DNA of 19,254 bases from a bacterium (GTDB taxonomy: Bacteria > Chloroflexota > Dormibacteria > UBA8260 > Bog-877). Positions 6,665 through 18,726 of the stretch are shown piece by piece (position 1 is the stretch's first letter; the number at the start of each line of letters is the position of its first letter). The notes beneath the pieces were generated by a model. It was not told the DNA's origin. It worked only from the letters and a program-made list of their open reading frames with translations, and did not search any database. The position numbers were made by a program, and so were the translations under genes. The stretch covers positions 1-19,254 of the forward strand of contig JAKAVU010000014.1 of assembly GCA_021817185.1 (NCBI GenBank). Direction: 5' to 3'.

Positions 6665-8329
6665 ATGTCAGCCAAGCAGCTCAAGTTCGACGATCAGGCG
6701 CGTGAGGCGTTGCTGCGGGGCACCGCCCAGGTCGCGGCGGCGGTGCGTCCCACCCTCGGGCCCCGAGGGCGATCGGTGGTCATAGACCGCAAGTACGGGA
6801 GCCCGCAGATCTCGACCGATGGCGCGACCATCGTGCGCGACATCGAGCTTCCGGACCACTTCGAGAACATGGGGGCGCAGCTGCTGGCCGAGGCCTCCCG
6901 GCGGGCCAACGACCGCGCCGGCGATGGCACCACCACCGCCGCCTTGCTGGCGGAGGCGCTGGTGGAAGAGGGGGTTCGCAACATGGCCGGGGGGTCCTCG
7001 GCGATGGGGCTCAAGCGGGGGATAGAGCTGGCGACGGCCCGGGTGCTGAAGTCGCTCGACGAGCAGAGCCGGCCGGTCGATGGTCGCTCCGACATCGCCC
7101 ACGTGGCGACCATCTCCAGCGGGAGCCAGGAGGTTGGCGAGATGATCGCCACCGCCATGGACAAGGTGACCGCCGACGGGGTCATCACCGTGGAGGAATC
7201 CTCGGGCATCGAGACCGAGGTGAAGGTCGTGGAGGGGATGCAGTTCGATCGGGGCTTCGTGTCCCCGTATCTGGTCACCGACCAGAAGGCGATGGAGGCC
7301 GTGCTGGACGACCCCCTGATCCTCATCACCTCGAGGAAGATCTCCGCCGTCAAGGACGTCGTACCGGTCCTGGAGCTGGCGCTGAAGGCGAGCCGGCCGC
7401 TGCTGCTGGTGGCCGAGGACATCGATGGTGAGGCGCTGGCCACCCTGGTCGTGAACCGGCTGCGCGGCACCCTGACCTGCTCGGCGGTCAAGGCGCCCGG
7501 GTTCGGAGACCGGCGCACCGCGATGCTTCAGGACCTGGCGATCCTGACCGCTGCGGAGGTCATCTCGGAGGACCTGGGGCTGACTCTGGAGGGGGTTCAG
7601 GAGCGCCAGCTCGGCTCGGCGCGGCGGGTGGTGGTCACCAAGGACGACACCACCGTCGTCGAGGGTCGCGGCAGCTCGGCGGCGATCCGGGCCCGGGTGG
7701 ATGAGCTCCAGCGCCAGATCGAGGAGACCGACTCGGACTGGGACCGTGAGAAGCTGCAGGAGCGCAAGGCCAGGCTGGTGGGCGGGGTTGCGGTCATCAA
7801 GGTCGGGGCTCCCACCGAGACCGACCTCAAGGAGCGCAAGGAGCGGGTGGAGGATGCCCTGGAGGCCACCAAGGCCGCGGTCGAGCAGGGGATCCTCCCC
7901 GGCGGTGGGCGCAGCCTGCTGGTGGCCGCCTCCCATCTGAAGGGCCTGGGTGCCGACGAGGACGAGCGCACCGGGGTTGAGATCGTGAGGCGGGCCCTCG
8001 AGATCCCCACCAGGCAGCTCGCCGCCAATGCCGGTGTGGAGGGTTCGGTCGTCTGCCAGAAGGTTGGCGAGATGGGTGAGCACGAGGGCTTCGACGTCGA
8101 GCGGCTGGCGTACTGCGACCTGCTCAAGGCGGGGATCGTCGACCCCACCAAGGTGGTCAAGGCCAGCCTGGAGAGCGCGGCGTCAGTCGCGGCGATGCTG
8201 CTCACCACTGAGGCCGCCGTGGCCGATGTGCCGGAGCCGGAGCCGGCCGCGATGCCGGGCGGCGGGGATCCGATGGGTGGCATGGGCGGCATGGGCGGGA
8301 TGGATGGCATGGACGACATGGACTTCTGA
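6665..8329 (+). CDS. groEL: Chaperonin GroEL (60 kDa chaperonin)
   Basis: GroEL forms the ATP-driven double-ring folding chamber that works with GroES. The 554-residue product has full family length. ATP-site motifs are present: TLGPRGR (30-36), Asp52 in TDGATI, GDGTTTA with Asp87, and the hydrolytic Asp equivalent at 397 in RVEDALEAT. GGVAVIKVGAPTE and ILPGGG are also intact. Unusual positions include Pro29 just before TLGP (commonly Val), GGGRSLL where GGGVALL is usual, and TISSGSQE where TISANSDE is usual. The C-terminus has GGM repeats but then an acidic run ending in Phe (MDGMDDMDF). A GGAGGA at 6648-6653 precedes the ATG by 11 bases. There is no second CIRCE before this gene, so it depends on the groES promoter. 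Confidence 0.98.
   Translation: MSAKQLKFDDQAREALLRGTAQVAAAVRPTLGPRGRSVVIDRKYGSPQISTDGATIVRDIELPDHFENMGAQLLAEASRRANDRAGDGTTTAALLAEALVEEGVRNMAGGSSAMGLKRGIELATARVLKSLDEQSRPVDGRSDIAHVATISSGSQEVGEMIATAMDKVTADGVITVEESSGIETEVKVVEGMQFDRGFVSPYLVTDQKAMEAVLDDPLILITSRKISAVKDVVPVLELALKASRPLLLVAEDIDGEALATLVVNRLRGTLTCSAVKAPGFGDRRTAMLQDLAILTAAEVISEDLGLTLEGVQERQLGSARRVVVTKDDTTVVEGRGSSAAIRARVDELQRQIEETDSDWDREKLQERKARLVGGVAVIKVGAPTETDLKERKERVEDALEATKAAVEQGILPGGGRSLLVAASHLKGLGADEDERTGVEIVRRALEIPTRQLAANAGVEGSVVCQKVGEMGEHEGFDVERLAYCDLLKAGIVDPTKVVKASLESAASVAAMLLTTEAAVADVPEPEPAAMPGGGDPMGGMGGMGGMDGMDDMDF
8273..8317 (+). repeat. 9-bp tandem repeat encoding the MGG tail of GroEL
   Basis: Five imperfect 9-base units starting ATGGGTGGC and ATGGGCGGC run in frame from 8273 to 8317, encoding Met-Gly-Gly and then Met-Asp-Gly and Met-Asp-Asp. 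Such tails are usual in GroEL and disordered within the cavity. Copy number could vary between strains by slippage. The drift from Gly to Asp in the last units gives this tail an acidic end. Confidence 0.8.
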
Positions 8330-8344
8330 CCGTCCCCAGGACGG
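8330..8344 (+). other. Small hairpin at the groEL-amidohydrolase junction covering a possible ribosome binding site
   Basis: CCGTCC at 8330-8335 and GGACGG at 8339-8344 form a perfect 6-bp stem with a CCA loop, starting directly after the groEL stop. The only Shine-Dalgarno-like bases before the next ATG (8356), AGGA at 8338-8341, lie in the loop and 3' arm. It may limit translation of the downstream gene or be fortuitous. Confidence 0.4.
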
Positions 8345-8355
8345 ACAATGGGTCC

Positions 8356-9224
8356 ATGCCCGACTCACCCCGCGTAACCGTCGCCCTCTGCCAGTACGCC
8401 CCCCAGGTGGGGGAGCCTGAGCGCAATCGCAGCCTGGGATCCGAATGGATCGGCAGGGCCGTTGACGCGGGTGCCGATCTGGTGATCCTCCCCGAGCTGG
8501 CCGCTTCGGGATACACCTTCCAGGGCGAGGATGAGGCTGCCCGCTGCGCACAGGCAGTGAGGGGCCAAACGATCTCGGCCTGGGGGGAGATCTGTCGGCA
8601 GCGCTCGGTCCATGTGGTCTGCGGCTTCTCGGAGGACGCCGGGGGCGTCCGCTACAACGCGGCGGCGGTCCTGGGACCCGGGGGGGTGGTGGGGGTGTAC
8701 CGCAAGGCCCACCTCTTCAACGACGAGAAGAGCTATTTCGCCCCCGGCGACACCGGCTTTCCGGTCTTCCAGCTGCCGTTCGGGAAGATCGGGGTGCTCA
8801 TCTGCTATGACCTCTGGTTCCCCGAGGCGGCTCGGGTCTTGACCCTCAAGGGTGCGGAGCTGGTGGCGGTTCCCACCAACTGGGTCGCCAACTTCCGCAA
8901 ACAGGCAGCCGACGAGCGCGGCTGGACCATGGGCGATTACGCCTGCGTCGGGATCGCCACTCAGAACCAGGTCTTCGTGGCCGCGGCGGACCGAATCGGG
9001 GAGGAGCGGGGAGTCCGCTTTGTCGGCTGCAGCTGCCTGGTCGGTCCCGATGGCAGCATGCTGCAGGGGCCGGCCCCGGTTGCGGAGGAGGCTCTGCTGC
9101 TGGAGACCATCGATCTGGAGTGGGCCAGACGTGCCCGCCGCCGGACCCCTCGCAACGACACGGTGGCGGATCGACGACCGGAGCTCTATGGCGAGCTGAC
9201 CGTCGCCGACTCCCCCAGGTCCTC

Positions 9225-9228
<4 letters not shown>
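8356..9228 (+). CDS. Carbon-nitrogen hydrolase (nitrilase superfamily amidohydrolase)
   Basis: The product is 290 residues with the single alpha-beta-beta-alpha nitrilase fold. The catalytic triad is visible: Glu47 in LPELAASGY, Lys117 in YRKAHLF and the nucleophile Cys150 in GVLICYDLWFPEAAR. The family cleaves non-peptide C-N bonds in amides, carbamoyl compounds or nitriles. The CYDLWFPE motif and overall length resemble amidases, omega-amidases and N-carbamoylputrescine amidases more than true nitrilases, but the substrate cannot be assigned. It begins 26 bases after groEL and its stop shares GTGA with the preferred helicase start, so it may be expressed with both. No strong Shine-Dalgarno is seen before ATG 8356. 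Its placement between chaperonin and repair genes gives no functional hint. Confidence 0.9.
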
Positions 9229-13546
<4,318 letters not shown>

Positions 13547-13601
13547 GCCGCGGTGGTGGGCTGACCAGAGCAGGCGACTCCCCGGTGCGTGTGGCCGGTG
13601 C
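13547..13601. other. Convergent intergenic gap between ligA and the minus-strand gene
   Basis: These 55 bases separate the ligA stop from the stop of the minus-strand gene at 13602. I see no clear hairpin with a T-run on either strand and no repeat. If both genes are expressed, their transcripts would run into each other here. Confidence 0.5.
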
Positions 13602-14114
13602 CTACGGATCGACCCCGCCCGGGTCGGCGCGCTGCAGCGCCGCCAGGGCGTCCTGGATGGCCCGGCTGGAAGGATCGTCCAGATTTCCGAGCCTGGCTGC
13701 CGCCTCCATGGCCGCGCGTAGGATCTGACTGGCGTCCAGGATCGCGAGCCGCAGGGCGCGGGTCTCGGCCATCGGCACCAGCTCCTCCGGAGAGAGATCC
13801 AGGTCCGCCGCCAGTCCCCTCATCAGGGCGCCCCAGCGGTCCCGGGCGCGCTCGAGCTGGGCCGCGGCCTGCTCCATCGCGCTCTGCGCCTTGATGCTGG
13901 CCCGGCGGGCGCCGGAGATGGGACGGGACCGGACAACGGCATTCGCGCCCAGCCGTCCCGGGTTGTCCAGGATCCGACGGGCGGCACGGGTGGCTACGAA
14001 GGCCTCCACCGCCGCCTCCAGAGCGAGCTCGGTCGGGGGGGAGGCCGCGGGCTCGGGGGTTGGGGTGCTGATGCTGATCTCCCGGAGTTGGCGCTGGCCG
14101 TTCCTATAATCCAC
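13602..14114 (-). CDS. Uncharacterised helical protein, minus strand
   Basis: I do not recognise this 170-residue product. It reads like real protein: strong G/C at third positions, ordinary composition, and long amphipathic helices rich in Ala, Arg, Glu and Leu. Examples are AAVEAFVATRAARRILDN, SIKAQSAMEQAAAQLERARD and ASQILRAAMEAAARLGNL. The first 30 residues are Pro/Ser/Thr-rich. No signal peptide, membrane segment, cysteine or histidine is present. The longest start is a GTG at 14114 with no Shine-Dalgarno, three bases from the longest gatC frame and overlapping the gatC -10 element. A GTG at 14009 preceded by GGAG with 6 bases of spacing is a more comfortable start, giving 135 residues. 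It fills the only large gap between plus-strand genes, which supports a true gene, but a non-coding 570-base gap cannot be excluded. Confidence 0.5.
   Translation of the reverse strand: MDYRNGQRQLREISISTPTPEPAASPPTELALEAAVEAFVATRAARRILDNPGRLGANAVVRSRPISGARRASIKAQSAMEQAAAQLERARDRWGALMRGLAADLDLSPEELVPMAETRALRLAILDASQILRAAMEAAARLGNLDDPSSRAIQDALAALQRADPGGVDP
14105..14110 (+). promoter_or_regulatory. Perfect -10 element (TATAAT) directly before gatC
   Basis: TATAAT occurs at 14105-14110 in otherwise GC-rich sequence. Counting 6-9 bases downstream places the transcript start at 14117-14120, exactly on the candidate start codons TTG 14117 and GTG 14120. No Shine-Dalgarno lies between, so the mRNA would be leaderless or nearly so. 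I see no -35 at 16-18 bases upstream; TTGGCG at 14088-14093 is only 11 bases away. The element lies inside the first codons of the longest minus-strand frame. Confidence 0.6.
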
Positions 14115-14119
14115 TCTTG

Positions 14120-14437
14120 GTGGCTGATGAGAATGCGCCCGAGCTCAAGGCGTCCGTCTTCGAGCCAGCCCAGGTCGCGCACCTGAGCCGGCTCGCCAGA
14201 CTGGGGTTGACCGAATCCGAGCTCCGTGAGCTCGGGGGACAGCTCGCTGACATCGTGAACGCGGTCGGTCGGCTCGCGCAGGCTCCGACCGATCAGGTCG
14301 ACCCCACCGCTCAAGTGGGGGGCCTCTACAACGTGATGCGCGAGGATGTGGTGGTCGACGGCTTGAGCCAGGAGGAGGCCCTCGTCAACGCCCCCAGCCA
14401 TGAGGCCGGCCTGATCCGGGTCCCCGCCATCCAGTGA
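14120..14437 (+). CDS. gatC: Asp-tRNA(Asn)/Glu-tRNA(Gln) amidotransferase subunit C
   Basis: GatC is the small subunit that wraps around and stabilises GatA and GatB in the tRNA-dependent amidotransferase. The product of about 105 residues has the family pattern: VAHLSRLARLGLTESEL near the N-terminus, a second helix containing QLADIVNAVGRL, then PTDQVDPTAQV, LYNVMREDVV and a final LVNAPSHEAGLIRVP. The start is ambiguous: TTG at 14117 or GTG at 14120 one codon later. GTG is the more usual start and also fits a leaderless transcript from the TATAAT at 14105-14110. The stop shares GTGA with gatA. Confidence 0.93.
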   Translation: MADENAPELKASVFEPAQVAHLSRLARLGLTESELRELGGQLADIVNAVGRLAQAPTDQVDPTAQVGGLYNVMREDVVVDGLSQEEALVNAPSHEAGLIRVPAIQ

Positions 14438-15918
14438 CCCTCCTCGACCTGTCCATTGCGGAGATGGCGCGCGGCCTCAGGGCCCGTGAGTTCAGTTCCC
14501 TGGAGCTGGTCGATGCCGCCTACCGGGAGATCGAGCGATTCGATGGGGAGTTGGGAGCCTTTCTCCGGACCACCAAGGATCAGGCGCGGGCCACGGCCCT
14601 TGAGTGCGACTCAGAGCTGGCGGGTTCGGCTGAACACCCTGGCGACCTCTTCGGGATCCCGGTCGCGTACAAGGACGTGCTCTGCACCAAGGGGGTGGAG
14701 ACCACCGCGGCGAGCCGGATCCTGACGGGATTCGTCCCCCCCTATGACGCCACCGTCGTTGCGCGTCTGGGCCGGAGGGGAGCGATCGGCCTGGGCAAGC
14801 TGAACTGCGACGAGTTCGCCATGGGCAGCTCCAATGAGAACTCCGCCTTCCAGGAGACCAGAAACCCCTGGGCCCGAGACCGCGTCCCCGGGGGGTCCAG
14901 CGGCGGGTCGGCGGTCGCGGTCGCGGCGAGGATGGCGGCCGCCACCCTGGGGAGCGACACCGGGGGTTCGATCCGGCTGCCGGCCTCGTTCTGCGGGGTG
15001 GTCGGGGTCAAGCCCAGCTACGGCCGGGTGAGCCGCTACGGGCTCATCGCCTTCGCGAGCTCCCTGGACCAGGTCGGGCCGCTGGCGAAGACCGTGGACG
15101 ACGCCGCCCTGGTGCTGGAGGCGATCGCGGGCAACGACCCGCACGACGCGACCTCCTCGGCAGCCACGACCGGTGGTTACCGCGCCGCCTGCCTCAGGGG
15201 TGTGTCGGGGCTCAAGGTGGGGATCCCCAAGGAGTACCTGGCCATGGGGGTGGAGCCGGGGGTGAGGGCGGTCTTCGACCGGGCGGTCGCCTGGCTCGAG
15301 GGGGCGGGGGCGCGAGTGGTGGAGGTGTCCCTGCCCAGCACCGAATATGCGCTGGCCGCCTACTACGTGATCGCGCCCGCGGAGGTGAGCAGCAACCTGG
15401 CGCGCATGGACGGGGTCCGATTCGGGCCGGGGTTCGGCGACGCCGCCAACCTGGGTGAGGCCTACGAGCACGCGCGGCACCAGGGCTTCGGGCCCGAGGT
15501 GCGGCGCCGGATTGCTCTGGGCACCTACGTGCTCAGCAGCGGTTACTACGACGCCTACTACCTGCGCGCCCAGAAGGTGCGCACCCTGGTCGCCCAGGAT
15601 TTCGAGCGGGTGTTCGGTGAGGTGGACTGCCTCATCTCCCCGACCGCGCCGACCGCCGCCTTCAGGATCGGTGAGCGAGTCGCCGACCCGCTGGCGATGT
15701 ACGCCACCGACCTGCTGACCCTGCCGGCCAACCTGGCCGGAATTTCCGGGATCTCGGTCCCCGCCGGGTACAGCGACTCGCTGCCCGTGGGCCTGCAGGT
15801 TCTGGGTCCCTACCTGGGGGAGGAGACCTGCTTCCAGGTGGCGGCTACGGTGGAGGCGGCAGCCGACATCTGGCGGGATCGTCCCGGCGCCGTGGACGCG
15901 GCTGGGGAGCTGAGGTGA
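14434..15918 (+). CDS. gatA: Asp-tRNA(Asn)/Glu-tRNA(Gln) amidotransferase subunit A
   Basis: GatA is the glutaminase subunit that frees ammonia for conversion of Glu-tRNA(Gln) or Asp-tRNA(Asn). The 494-residue product is a full-length amidase-signature enzyme. The Ser-cisSer-Lys triad is visible as Lys80 in PVAYKDVL, cis-Ser155 in [10 protein letters not shown] and nucleophile Ser179 in [13 protein letters not shown]. The GatA-typical stretches [19 protein letters not shown] and [20 protein letters not shown] flank it. The Ser-to-Ser distance of 24 and Lys-to-cis-Ser distance of 75 match the family as I recall it. GTG 14434 overlaps the gatC stop by GTGA, and the stop overlaps gatB the same way. 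Confidence 0.98.
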   Translation: MTLLDLSIAEMARGLRAREFSSLELVDAAYREIERFDGELGAFLRTTKDQARATALECDSELAGSAEHPGDLFGIPVAYKDVLCTKGVETTAASRILTGFVPPYDATVVARLGRRGAIGLGKLNCDEFAMGSSNENSAFQETRNPWARDRVPGGSSGGSAVAVAARMAAATLGSDTGGSIRLPASFCGVVGVKPSYGRVSRYGLIAFASSLDQVGPLAKTVDDAALVLEAIAGNDPHDATSSAATTGGYRAACLRGVSGLKVGIPKEYLAMGVEPGVRAVFDRAVAWLEGAGARVVEVSLPSTEYALAAYYVIAPAEVSSNLARMDGVRFGPGFGDAANLGEAYEHARHQGFGPEVRRRIALGTYVLSSGYYDAYYLRAQKVRTLVAQDFERVFGEVDCLISPTAPTAAFRIGERVADPLAMYATDLLTLPANLAGISGISVPAGYSDSLPVGLQVLGPYLGEETCFQVAATVEAAADIWRDRPGAVDAAGELR

Positions 15919-17366
15919 GTGATCGCTGGGAGGCCGTGATCGGGCTGGAGGTGCATGCCCAGCTGCTGACCCAGAGCAAGATGTTCTGTGGCTGCCGCGC
16001 CCAGTACCTGGGTCGGCCCCCCAACAGCAACACCTGCCCGGTCTGCCTGGGTCTGCCGGGGACCTTGCCGGTGATGAACCGGGCGGCGGTGGAGATGACC
16101 ATCAGGACCGCGCTGGCGCTGGGCTGCGAGATCCCGGAGTTCACCAAGTTCGATCGCAAGAACTACTTCTATCCCGATCTCCCCAAGGGTTACCAGATCT
16201 CGCAGTACGACCTTCCCCTGTCGCGCAACGGCTGCCTGGAGTTCGAGGTCGGAGGCCGGGTGGTCAGGGCCGGGATCACCAGGGTGCATCTCGAAGAGGA
16301 CGCCGGGACCCTGCATCACGCCGGCGAGATCCATACCTCGGCGTTCTCTCTGGTGGACCTGAACCGGGCGGGCGTCCCGCTCATGGAGATCGTGGGCGAG
16401 CCTGACCTGCGCCGCCCCGAGGAGGCCCCGGCGTATCTGGCGGCGCTGCGGCAGACCCTGATGTACCTGGGGGTCAACGACGGCAACATGGAGGAGGGCA
16501 GCCTGCGCTGCGACGCCAACATCTCCCTTCGGGAGCGGGGCTCATCGGAGCTGGGCGCCAAGGTCGAGGTCAAGAACATGAACTCCTTCCGCAGCATCCA
16601 GCGGGCCCTCGAGTTCGAGCTGGAGCGCCAGTCGGACCTTCTCGACCAGGGGCGGACCATCGCCCAGGAGACCAGGGGTTGGAGCGAGCTGGAGCAGGTC
16701 ACGGTCTCCCAGCGCAGCAAGGAGGAGGCCCAGGAGTACCGCTACTTTCCCGAGCCCGACCTGCCCCCGCTGCGGGTCGCGCGCGACTATGTCGAGCGCC
16801 TGCGGTCCGAGCTGCCCGAGCTACCTCGGGCCAAGCGCCGGCGTCTGGTCGAGGCGTACTCCTTGAGCGAAGATCAGGCGCGGGTCATCTCGGAGAGCCC
16901 GGCGGATGCTGCCTACTTCGAGGCGGTGGTCGCGGCCGGCGCCGAGCCGCGCTCGGCGGCCAACTGGCAGGTGCAGAACCTGCAGGCCCTCTGCAACGCC
17001 GCCAAGATGCGGGTCGCCGATTGCCGGATCCCGCCCGCGGCCCTGGCCGAACTGGTAAGGCTGGTCGACCAGGATCGGGTGAGCGGTGCGGTCGCCAAGG
17101 AGGTGCTGGCCGAGTGCTTCGCCAGTGGCGAGGCCCCCGCCCATCTGATCGCCAGCCGGGGGCTGAGCCAGGTGAGCGACGAGGAGCAGCTCAAGCAGCT
17201 GGTTGAGCAGGCCGTCGCCGCCAACCCCAAGGCCGCCAGCGACTACCAGGCCGGCAACGACAAGGCCCTCAACTCCCTGGTGGGGTCGGTGATGCAGGCT
17301 TCGAGGGGCAAGGCCAATTCCAAGATGGTGGGCGAGCTCCTGCGCGCGCGGCTGCCGCGCGGATGA
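15915..17366 (+). CDS. gatB: Asp-tRNA(Asn)/Glu-tRNA(Gln) amidotransferase subunit B
   Basis: GatB binds the misacylated tRNA, activates it with ATP and transfers the ammonia delivered by GatA. The 483-residue product begins [15 protein letters not shown] as expected, followed by the zinc-site cysteines Cys25, Cys27, Cys41 and Cys44 (CGC, then CPVC). Further hallmarks are [53 protein letters not shown] and [18 protein letters not shown]. The C-terminal YqeY-like helical tRNA-binding domain ends with [18 protein letters not shown] and a [13 protein letters not shown] tail. GTG 15915 overlaps gatA by GTGA; the next gene starts after one base. Confidence 0.98.
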   Translation: MSDRWEAVIGLEVHAQLLTQSKMFCGCRAQYLGRPPNSNTCPVCLGLPGTLPVMNRAAVEMTIRTALALGCEIPEFTKFDRKNYFYPDLPKGYQISQYDLPLSRNGCLEFEVGGRVVRAGITRVHLEEDAGTLHHAGEIHTSAFSLVDLNRAGVPLMEIVGEPDLRRPEEAPAYLAALRQTLMYLGVNDGNMEEGSLRCDANISLRERGSSELGAKVEVKNMNSFRSIQRALEFELERQSDLLDQGRTIAQETRGWSELEQVTVSQRSKEEAQEYRYFPEPDLPPLRVARDYVERLRSELPELPRAKRRRLVEAYSLSEDQARVISESPADAAYFEAVVAAGAEPRSAANWQVQNLQALCNAAKMRVADCRIPPAALAELVRLVDQDRVSGAVAKEVLAECFASGEAPAHLIASRGLSQVSDEEQLKQLVEQAVAANPKAASDYQAGNDKALNSLVGSVMQASRGKANSKMVGELLRARLPRG

Positions 17367-17367
17367 G

Positions 17368-18645
17368 GTGGCCCGCTCCCGAGTGAGCGCCGCACCCGCA
17401 GAACCCGGTCTCGACCTCAGCCCCGGCCAGCGGCTGCGCCTCAGCTGCGAGCGGATGGCGCATCGAGGCCTCGGGGTGGGGCACTTCCGGGGCAGGGTGG
17501 TCTTCCTGTTCGGCGCCCTCCCCGGTGAGGAGGTCACCGCTCGGGTGACTCGGGTGCGCCGCCGTCACGCCTTCGCCGACACCGAGGAGGTGCACCGGCG
17601 CTCCGCCGAGCGGGTCGAGCCCCGGTGCCCGCATTTCGGGGTGTGCGGGGGCTGCCAGCTGCAGCATGCCTCCTACCGCTTTCAGCTGGAGATCAAGCGG
17701 GAGATCCTCCAGGAGGCCCTGGTCCGCCGCGGGATCCTGCTGCCGGACGACTGGGAGGCGGTGGGGGCCGTCTCACCGTACGGATACCGCTGGCGGGGTG
17801 AGCTGCACCGGGGACCGGACGGGAACCAGTTGGGGTTCACCGGCCGGGGGTCGTACCGGGTCGTGCCGGTCAGCGGGTGCCCCATCCACCATCCGGTGAT
17901 CGATCGGGCCATCGGCCCGCTCGGCCACTTGGTGCAACCGCTGCAGGGGGTCGAAACCGTGCATCTAACCGTGGGGGGCGCCGGCCAAGAGCTGCTGCTG
18001 CAGACCCGGCCGGACCGTCGCCCCGGGGAGGAGCTGGTGGCGACCGCAGACCTGGAGTACCCGGGGGCGCCCCGGCTCACCGCGGAGTCCACCGACCTCG
18101 AGTACCGCGGGAGGCGCTTCAGGGTGCATGCGGACTCCTTCATCCAAGTCAACCAGGCCAGCCTCGAGCGGCTCTACGAGACGGTGCTGGAGTGGCTCGG
18201 CGACCTCGACGGCCAGTTGGTGGTGGACGCGTACGGAGGCTCGGGCTGGCTGGGGCTGCGGCTGTGCGACCAGGGGGCCAGGGTCCTGGTGATCGAGCAG
18301 AGCCCGATCTCGGCCCGGCTCTGCCAGCTCCATGCCCAGATGTACGAGCAGCCGCGGCTCGAGGTGCGCTGCGGGGCGGTGGAGGAGCTGCTGCCGGATG
18401 TGGGGATGCCGGACGTGGTGGTCGTGGATCCTCCCCGCAGCGGTCTGGCGCCTCAGGTCAGCGGGTGGCTCGCGATGGCCGGTCCGCCGGTGCTCGCCTA
18501 CCTGAGTTGTGAGGTCTCCGCGCTGGCCCGGGATTTGGACGCGCTCTGCCGGCTGGGCCCGTACCGCCTGGAGCGGTTGCGGCTGGTGGACATGTTCCCG
18601 CAGACCTATCACTTCGAGACGGCAGCTCTTCTGGTCCGCGACTGA
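17368..18645 (+). CDS. RlmD/RlmCD-type (uracil-5-)-methyltransferase, probably on 23S rRNA
   Basis: The product is a 425-residue SAM-dependent RNA methyltransferase of the TrmA/RlmC/RlmD group that makes 5-methyluridine. It has an N-terminal TRAM domain (about 15-75). A [4Fe-4S] cluster motif follows with Cys87, Cys93, Cys96 (CPHFGVCGGCQLQH) and a likely fourth ligand at Cys171. The SAM motif is VVDAYGGSGWLGLRL (285-299), then VVDPPRSGL (353-360 region), the catalytic Cys381 in YLSCEVSALARDL, and the general base Glu417 in FPQTYHFETAAL. The iron-sulfur motif separates it from TrmA. Whether it modifies U747, U1939 or both cannot be read here. GTG 17368 follows the gatB stop by one base, so it is likely the last gene of the gatCAB unit; GTG 17383 is an alternative. 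Confidence 0.92.
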   Translation: MARSRVSAAPAEPGLDLSPGQRLRLSCERMAHRGLGVGHFRGRVVFLFGALPGEEVTARVTRVRRRHAFADTEEVHRRSAERVEPRCPHFGVCGGCQLQHASYRFQLEIKREILQEALVRRGILLPDDWEAVGAVSPYGYRWRGELHRGPDGNQLGFTGRGSYRVVPVSGCPIHHPVIDRAIGPLGHLVQPLQGVETVHLTVGGAGQELLLQTRPDRRPGEELVATADLEYPGAPRLTAESTDLEYRGRRFRVHADSFIQVNQASLERLYETVLEWLGDLDGQLVVDAYGGSGWLGLRLCDQGARVLVIEQSPISARLCQLHAQMYEQPRLEVRCGAVEELLPDVGMPDVVVVDPPRSGLAPQVSGWLAMAGPPVLAYLSCEVSALARDLDALCRLGPYRLERLRLVDMFPQTYHFETAALLVRD

Positions 18646-18652
18646 GCAACAC

Positions 18653-18672
18653 GGTGGGCGCCGGCGTCCACC
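18653..18672 (+). terminator. Hairpin after the methyltransferase gene, possible terminator
   Basis: GGTGGGCGC at 18653-18661 pairs with GCGTCCACC at 18664-18672 (one G-U pair), effectively an 8-bp stem with a CCGG loop. No T-run follows directly; the nearest, CTTTTC, begins about 25 bases later. It lies 7 bases after the methyltransferase stop and before dnaE, a fitting place for the end of the gatCAB transcript. Confidence 0.35.
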
Positions 18673-18726
18673 GATCCCCGATACTGGGGGCTCCGACTTT
18701 TCCCAGTTGCAGGTTTGCCCCAAGTC

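Noticed and set aside
6668..8083. 471-codon open frame on the minus strand opposite groEL
   Set aside because: Shadow of groEL with no recognisable motifs and biased composition; no own start signals.
9120..9224. Upstream in-frame start for pcrA
   Set aside because: Would overlap the amidohydrolase by over 100 bases and adds a Pro/Arg-rich stretch unlike PcrA N-termini.
18680..18685. GATACT as a -10 for dnaE
   Set aside because: No -35 at suitable spacing (the region there is GGCGCC-like) and no other support; too weak to annotate.
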